Below, piece after piece: positions 57,487 to 64,000 of a stretch of DNA of 64,000 nt. Position numbers and translations under genes: made by a program. The notes beneath the pieces are model-generated. The model was not told the origin of the DNA. It searched no databases and worked only from the letters and a program-made list of their open reading frames with translations. The DNA lies in contig OY725488.1 in the NCBI GenBank assembly GCA_963281255.1, positions 1,897,986 through 1,961,985 of the forward strand, in the 5' to 3' direction. The DNA comes from Aphrocallistes beatrix (taxonomy: Eukaryota; Porifera; Hexactinellida; Sceptrulophora; Aphrocallistidae). Position 1 is the first letter of the stretch; every line of letters begins with the position of its first letter.

Positions 57487-59008
57487 TCATTTATTATTTC
57501 CCATCCCACAGTGGAGTACAGGTATAGCTAGTGATTTCACTGGGTTGGTAATATTCAAAAGAAGGGGGAATTTCTGGCCTTTGAAATGCTTATTCTTTTT
57601 GACCAGTTTGAGGTGTTCCATTGCTAGTGTACCCATTCTAGGTCCTTCTTTCGAGAAAAGGTTATATCTAGGCCGACCATCAATGATCTTTGAAGTCATC
57701 GTACACCAAGGGCATGCATTATTGCTGATGCCAAGAATAAGTTGCATGCACTTTATATTTGCACTTAAAATAATTTCTCGATCTTCAAAAATATCCTGCA
57801 GCTTAAATAACATTGCAGAAATTGAGTCTCGAGATTCTTTAGCTGAGGTTATTGCTGCAAAGTAAGGGGGGTCTACTTGTTCGTGAAGTTTGTGTAAGGA
57901 AGTAGGTTCAAAACTTCGCTGGATGAGAATTTTCAGAAGTTTTTGTCCGCTATCTATGCTAAGTTTAAGAGGCAATGTATATTCTTCCAGATCTAGGAAA
58001 TCATTACAGTGAGAACGAGGATACTTAGCAACCATAAAAACACCACTAGCAAGACGCCCCTTGTCTTTCCTCTGACCTATTTCATCTTCCCAAATTTTTT
58101 CATCTTCAGAATCTTCATTCCCATTGAATTCAATTGCAATGAAATAGTCACGGTAATCTACTATATTATCATTCCGTATTGCTCTTTGACTAGGGAAATT
58201 GGCAATGGTGGAAAGTTCTTGATTAAGGAAGTCAATTAAATTAATAACTTTTCGATTGCTCACAGTAGCATGAAACTGTAATCGACGTGCGAAATCTGTT
58301 CCTAATTCCAATTTTGCAGAGGGAGTGGTTCTTTGATAGGGCAAGTTTTCTAGGTGGGCCACGACTTCTCTTCAGATCAGTAAAACGACTTTTCTGGCGA
58401 CGAAACTTGGCAGACAGATTTTTCCCAGCAAGTTGTTCATCACATCCTTGGCTTTCTGACACGCATTTTATAATAGCGATACGTTCTTCGGTAGATATTC
58501 CTTTGACCGCTTCACTAATAGTTGCCACTTGCTGTTGTAATGAGAGGCGGTTAAGTTGGGAATTTAAGATTGAGCTATTGCTTCTATTATGAACGGAAGA
58601 CAATGAACTCACAGTTTTATTCTTTGGTCTACCTCTTCCTTTAGCTTGGTGTATCCTTCTTCCACGCTTAAAGGTTTGTGCGTTAGAACATTACCAACAT
58701 TTTGGATTGTTAAATCCTGTAGTACAACAAATACTTGAACGAATCATCCAACATTTGTGGTTCATCCACTCAACATTTCTAAACCTCGTTGTGCGTGTCT
58801 GTCTAACTTTTTGTAACCATGACTTCCCTAATTTATTAACATTGATCGAACAAGTAGAGCACAGTTTATTAGGTATTCCAACACCACAGAGTATATCTCC
58901 CAATCCAAGGTACTTCGTGGAACTAACAACACTCTTTGTAATCAATCTCAAACCTGATGGAAAATTCCTACCGCAACAATAACAAAATTGATTGATCTTA
59001 CAACCCAT
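57487..59008 (-). pseudogene. unknown transposon-like protein: Cys-rich N-terminus, AT-hook, C-terminal CPWC domain
   Basis: Three segments form one gene of about 500 codons. The N-terminal part (58691-59008) has paired Cys: FCYCCGRNF, KLCSTCSIN, then HKCW, SSICCTTG. After one in-frame TAA it continues in the same frame (to 58241) with RRIHQAKGRGRPKNK, an AT-hook-like core (GRGRPK). A frameshift near 58250-58370 leads to the 291-aa frame 57487-58362, with ANIKCMQLILGISNNACPWC, RMGTLAMEHLK and IPVLHCGMGN. The layout recalls uncharacterised multi-copy arthropod proteins with a Cys-rich head and a DNA-transposon-like core, but I cannot name the family. One stop and one frameshift mean it is probably inactive as it stands. 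Confidence 0.55.
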
Positions 59009-59578
59009 GAAATCCGAGAGATTAGTTAAAAAAGACTTTATAAAATGCTAGAATAAAATTACAAGTATATAATAAACACAGGTAACATGGAAATGTATGA
59101 AAAAGGGGGTTTGATGGCCTCTCTAAAGGGAATTCTAACATTTCGATCTTGAAAAAAGTTTTAAACCCCCAACAAACTTAGAAATCCTAGTGCCAAAATA
59201 TCTACATAGGTGGAACTCCAAACTAATACGAGAAAATAATTTAAAAAAGATTGTAGAACGAAATGTCTGTAAATATGGGCAACTAAAACTAAGCAGGGAC
59301 ATCAAATATGGTATATATGAATTAAAACTAAAGTAAAGACAAGATATAGTGTATAATTAGGGATATATGAATAAGGTTTTGTTATAATAATTATCGGTTA
59401 TCGATAGAACCTGGCGTAGTAATAGATTCACAATTTGCAAATTGTTGTTTTGAATTATTCCACATCAAAAATTAAAAAATAATATAACAAATTTTTTAGA
59501 GTAGTAAATACTGTTCTGGATGCAGATTCGTAATCAGCGTGAAAAACTGGGCTAACGGTTTTTTTTTGATGATTTTGG

Positions 59579-60240
59579 GTGATTGTGGCACCCCCGTGCG
59601 GACGCTGGATCACAATCGCTACCCAACCCAGCAATCAACAGCCGTCTAATCTCCTACCTCGACCTCCCGCGCCTAATTACTTCTACCAGCTGGTGCCGAT
59701 GGGTGCTAACGGTCCAATTCAACAACCCTCCCCTCTCCATCCCCCCTACACAACCACAGGACCCCACACAGCCGATTCAGCCGCTAGTCCTTACAAAACC
59801 TCCTAGCCGCCCCGTCATGGTCCTCCCCCAGGGCCAGACGCTAGTACAACAGCCTCAGGCCTTGCTGCAGTCGCCTTACATTCAGCAGCAGAGACCCATA
59901 GTGTAGTACCAGGCCACTGGTGCTGGCATCCTGCCGACACAGCCTGCTAGCACAGTGCTAGTACACACTAACACTGTTCCTGCCATACAGCCGCAGCATG
60001 TAATGATACCCCAGGCGCAGTCAGTAACTGCTCAGACTATATTGTTACGGTAGCCCCCAGACTCAGAATCCTCCTATCCAAGCTGAGCTAGCCTGTCACC
60101 CAGTAGCTCAGAGACAGACGGACCCTCCTAGTGCACTACAACTCGCTAGCAGTGGCCCCATGCATGTGTCCCCAGGGCCTATCACATCCCCTTCCAACTC
60201 CTCCATTTGCTCCTTCACCCCGTCAGATCTAACCTCACGG
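59579..60240 (+). pseudogene. GC-rich Gln/Pro-rich pseudo-exon (host-gene-like)
   Basis: Base composition changes abruptly from AT-rich to GC-rich at both ends. In the frame of 59583 (after a frameshift near 59790) it reads SRPVMVLPQGQTLVQQPQAL, LQSPYIQQQRPIV, stop, YQATGAGILPTQPAST, IQPQHVMIPQAQS and TAQTILLR, stop. A Ser/Pro-rich stretch, ASLSPSSSETDGPS, follows after another stop. Two stops are TAG in Gln-rich context, as if CAG had changed to TAG. The composition suggests a transcription-factor-like activation region. No family is identified. Confidence 0.5.
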
Positions 60241-60243
60241 TGT

Positions 60244-60640
60244 CTTGTACTACCATAAGACTGCTAGAGGTGCAAGCCACTTGGATATGTTCTTATGGAT
60301 TTTGCGTACTCATTTAATTTCTCAAGCGTGTGTTTTTCATGAAAACGAATGGCGAGTTGTCATGGATAATGACCCAAAGCACAAGTCCAAAGTAGTTAAG
60401 AATTTTCTAGACGAAAATCTCCCGAATCATATCCCCTGGCCTCCCAAAGCCCTGATCTCAATCCAATTGAGAATCTTTTCGGGTGGGTAAAAAGAGAGTT
60501 GCTGAAAATAGGTCCTAAAACGATTTCTGAGCTGAAGAAATCCTTAGGAAAAAATTGGAACAACATACAGACAGAATTTCTCAGGCCTTAATGGAGTTCA
60601 ATGCCACATAGATGTAAAATGGTGATCGATTCGAATGGTC
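60244..60640 (+). pseudogene. Tc1-like transposase, C-terminal half
   Basis: Frame 60245-60490 contains VVMDNDPKHKSKVVKNFLDE, with the second catalytic Asp. A one-base shift near 60440-60470 restores LNPIENLFGWVKRELLK with the catalytic Glu, then PKTISELKKSL. The first Asp region is absent, replaced by the pseudo-exon upstream. The right TIR follows at 60674-60689. Confidence 0.85.
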
Positions 60641-60691
60641 ATCCAATTAATTACTAACAATTAACCTGTTTACATTATGACACAGACTGTA

Positions 60692-62053
60692 TAAAAAATG
60701 AAGAACACACGATAGTTCTCAAACAAAAACTCAGTAACGGAGAATTAAACCCATGGGAGTTTCTTCAATCGATGTTTCAAAAGTATTGGCGCTAAATTTA
60801 AATACTAGGATTTTGAAAGAGAGATTCATTAAAGCTCGATTTTGATTTTATTGTTTGTACGAATAGCTAGTAACTCTAGGAAGTCCCCTGATTTTTTGTA
60901 TTCTAAGTTCTTTAACTCGAATTAGCGATTTTATTCGAAAAAGGTCCTCATTGGTCTTCCAGTTCTTCGCGAAATATTTCCTCCTCAAGTTGTCCCTGCA
61001 TCAATTAACATTTTTATTGTCTTCCTTTGATCAAATTAAGTCATTCTAGAATCTAATACATTTAAAGAAGATTCATATTGGAGAAATATGAAACAAATCT
61101 CCTTTGACGAACGATTTCGAAATTGTAATTTTCCTATAGCGAAGAGTTATCAAAGGGCACTTCATAAAATGCAATTATAAAGACGGCTTTCTGAAGTCAA
61201 ACTTGATTTGTGGATACAATATGCAAAAAGATTGGATAATATGATGCATGAGAAATTGCATTGTACTCAATTGCCAGATGAATTATTGTGGAAAGGTTTC
61301 ACTATCTATTTCTCTATGTTGAGGTAAAACTGTGAACGACGAAGAAAGTTATATTGAATAATCCTTCGCTACAATTAGTTTAGATAAATTTATTAATTAA
61401 TTTAAAGAAGAAAAACTTTGATCAATATCTTATTTCGTTGGAGTTATTAGGTGATTGCGCAACAAAAAATGTTGATATTACAGTTCTCACTGGTCCCAAA
61501 CCTGTCAGTTTTTGCTATGCACACATCACAATGGCCATAACATGAACTGACAGATTTTGTAATTATGTATAACGCAGAACTTATACTACAAAACAATATG
61601 CTATTGTACCTATATAAATGTCAAAAGCTATTTTCCTACCAAATATATATTTTTGATCAATGATAGTATATTTAGCAGGAGAGATATGAGAAAAAAAAGT
61701 CATTTCATTTATTGGTCATTATGGTACTATAGTAAGTCGACTCACTATAGTTTGGCGGGCCCATTTTATTTTACATTCACTAACGCGCTGGCCCCATTAT
61801 AGAGTGTTTGAAAAGAGGCCACAGACCATCATATTTAGTCTCGCTGGCATCGGATTGCCCACCACTGCTATAGTAATTCTCTCTAATATTCCACTTCTCT
61901 AGTAAATGATCAACTTTTCTATAATAGATCCCCTAGGTACACTTTTAGTAGATTTACAATTCCACAGAAGATCCTGTAGTTATCTATCTCTAGAGGTTTG
62001 TGATTTCACACAACTTGAAAATTGAATTATTATGCCATAGATATGTATTGCTA
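60692..62053. other. mostly empty; one possible coding fragment
   Basis: 61090-61327 (plus) reads MKQISFDERFRNCNFPIAKS, then after one TAA LSEVKLDLWIQYAKRLDNMM, to FSMLR. It is coding-like but unidentified. 61755-61868 may be a very short hAT MITE (right end complement of CAGTGGTGGGCAATCCGATG). Confidence 0.35.
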
Positions 62054-62109
62054 GACCTTAAACTCCAATACTTACGCATCATAATGCGTAAGTATTGGAG
62101 TTTAAGGTC
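62054..62109. repeat. perfect hairpin: 26-bp stem, 4-base loop
   Basis: GACCTTAAACTCCAATACTT with ACGCAT, loop CATA, then the exact complement. The outer 16 bases (ATTGGAGTTTAAGGTC) occur once more directly downstream (62118-62133). Confidence 0.95.
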
Positions 62110-62133
62110 TTTTTAGCATTGGAGTTTAAGGTC

Positions 62134-63515
62134 AATTTTATTGCCGATCTTAAATAGGATTAATAACATATGTCTTTCAATCTTCATTTAAGGTTATATT
62201 GGGAATTTAAGTCAAAATTGCAAAAATTACTGACTTTGAGACAAATATGAGGTTGAAATTTTTTTTCCGCCAGATAGCTCACAAGTTACCCTTCGGAGAC
62301 GCCCACTTGGCTCAATAATTTGAATCCTTGTGGTAGCATAACTCAAAATATATTCATTACATAAACAAATATCCCCTACAAAAGACGTGCCGTCTTCTCC
62401 TTTACAAATGACTGGTTTCGATTTAGAAAAATCCTTACGATTGTTATAGCGATTACAAATAAAAAGTTACCCCACCCTCTGGTTATTTTTGTTTGAATCG
62501 TAAAATTGGAAAATTGTTATTTTTTAGTGGAGACGTTGCGTCTTTTTGAGCTGGGATATTTTTAGTATAACGAATACCTTTTTTAGTTGTGCTGCTTCCA
62601 AGAATTCGATGTTGGGAATTTTTGGAAAGTCGATGTTGAGTACCACTTTATTGCTAAGCTATCCCTAGATCCCTTGAGAAAACACTTAATGAATTCTTGA
62701 TATCCTAGTATATGTAATCCTCTTCAAAACTGATCGCAGCTTGTGGTGATATTATTATATTACGAAGTACCAAATTTCCATATCCTTTGAGTTCTTTCTT
62801 TAGCCAAATAAGCAACGAAAATTTCCCCTATTTATTTTTAATTTTCTATGTTTGAACTTGGAATTGAACAATAATATAACAACCATAAAGGATACTCATA
62901 CTCAAGGTATTCAAAAAAATTTGCTTCTAAAAGATATGCTGACGGATATTACTTCATTTCATTCTTCTCAATTTCCTTTATTTTGATTTGGTCGCAAGTT
63001 AATATCAGAAATAAATATTTTTTTTCATTTGTTTAAAATTAACAGCAAAATAAACGTATAGAACAGTGGTCAGCAACCTTTTTTCATTCGAGAACCCCTT
63101 CTCGATCAGCGATTGTTCGTTGACATTTAGGGTTAATGTGAATATAGAAATTGAAGTGTGCTGGCTCTGAACAAGTATTGTATTATGATTTCCGAGAACG
63201 TGTTGAAACCCTTAATTTACATTTATTGAAATTATCAAAGCAAATATTTTAATGCGATGAAATGATGAGTGCAACTTCGGCGTCAGATTTATCAACATAT
63301 TTAACTGAAATAATGGTAGCGTAAAACTTTTGTTTAATGAATTCCTTATCTATGGAAAAGTATCATAAGTTCTTCAATATTAGGGAGAATGTTGTGATAT
63401 CAACTATACATCAAATTATAAACAATGACCCTGATATTTTATTCGAATACAAAACTTATATTACCGCATCATATAGACCATGACTAGACAAATGGTTTTC
63501 ATTGATTATTACTAC
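62134..63515. other. no gene; one hAT-type end
   Basis: At 63064 CAGTGGTCAGCAACCTTTTT resembles a hAT terminus with a following AGAACCCC word, but no partner end lies before 64000. Nothing else is recognisable. Confidence 0.45.
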
Positions 63516-63815
63516 TTTCATGAGTTTTTTAGAAATTTCAGTTTTTCGACTATAACTCAGCCATTTTAGATGATAAAAGGTGAAACTTTATTAGATGTGT
63601 ATATTAATATATCTTGCATATACTATAACTATCATAAATAAATGATGGCTCATCACTTAGTTATGACGTCATCATTACGCATTAAAATTTTAAAAATTTA
63701 CTAGTAATGTTTCATATTCTGATAGAAAGTAGAAAGTATCAAATAGCAAGTGTTTATTAATATATCCCACATATGATGTAACAATCATCAAAAAATGATG
63801 ACTTGTTAAAATGAG
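63516..63815 (+). repeat. R1 copy K (middle part)
   Basis: Matches the R1 middle: TTTCAGTTTTTCGACTATAA, then ATGATGGCTCATCACTTAGT, then TATGACGTCATCATTACGC. A second diverged run follows to 63808. The GC-rich 3' end is missing. 63816-64000 shows nothing recognisable. Confidence 0.75.
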
Positions 63816-64000
63816 TTGTTCGTGGAATAATAGAGAACATCCTTTGTCGTATTATTAGGTGCTTTTTGAAGAACATACGTTTCCAGGAAATTAAGGAGTA
63901 TTTCAAATATCGAAGCGATGTTATCAAAGTAAATGGTGAGGGCGGATTGTGGGGTAGGGCATAGTTGAATGGGAGGTAAGCTGTGGTAATTACATGGGTT

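Larger units (their letters stand above)
57394..60689. mobile_element. Tc1-TIR-bounded chimeric element, 3.3 kb
   Basis: The ends CAGTCTGTGTCATAAT (16 bp identical, inverted) are flanked by TA at 57392-57393 and 60690-60691. A normal Tc1 is about 1.3-1.6 kb. Here the left TIR is followed by a minus-strand gene of another type and a GC-rich pseudo-exon, and only the C-terminal half of the Tc1 transposase remains at the right. It is either nested insertions or a Tc1 that picked up foreign sequence. Confidence 0.6.

Overview
This window reads as an AT-rich invertebrate nuclear genome segment made mostly of transposable elements (TEs). I see no operons, Shine-Dalgarno signals or prokaryotic genes. 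Spliced exons, mariner/Tc1, pogo/Tigger, hAT, P-like, MULE and gypsy remnants, and a gene family I associate with arthropods (residues GCDTTS plus a Cys-rich tail) all point to an arthropod. A parasitic copepod is my guess, by inference only.

Host gene. Two exons on the + strand are visible, 24359-24469 and 55420-55895. Both have AG acceptors and GTAAGT donors, and their codon phases join exactly. Together they encode fibronectin type III-like extracellular sequence, so 24470-55419 would be one intron of about 31 kb filled with nested TEs. Upstream (1-24358) and downstream (55896-64000) are also almost entirely TE.

Layout. 1-2700: copies of a repeat family I call R1, a dead mariner and a minisatellite. 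2.9-10.5 kb: several hAT transposases. One is intact (608 aa) inside an element with perfect 16-bp inverted repeats and an 8-bp target duplication (5048-7278); the others are decayed. 10.5-11.7 kb: a copy of palindromic family R3. 13.36-15.89 kb: a Mutator-like element whose ends are tandem 14-17-bp repeats. 15.9-20 kb: a pogo-like MITE, a Tigger fragment, a P-like element and another MITE. 20.7-22.4 kb: palindrome P1. 22.5-24.3 kb: nested MITEs. 24.5-29.8 kb: Tc1, MITEs, R1 copies and a gypsy RNase H remnant. 30.2-33.8 kb: palindrome P2 carrying the GCDTTS gene, then a second broken copy split by a Tigger that itself holds a hAT MITE. 39-46.5 kb: more hAT remains and a long-TIR element split by a hAT MITE. 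48.8-53.3 kb: palindrome P3 with a mariner in its left arm and a pogo-like MITE in its right. 57.4-60.7 kb: a Tc1-bounded chimera holding an unknown transposon-like gene and a GC-rich Gln/Pro-rich pseudo-exon. 60.7-64 kb: sparse, with one perfect 26-bp-stem hairpin and a last R1 copy.

The least expected structures are the palindromic families P1, P2 and P3/R3, which share a core ending AGTGACCCCTTGTT; R1, with at least ten copies here and up to three hairpins at its 3' end; and the Tc1-bounded chimera. The only intact protein-coding transposon is the hAT at 5 kb.
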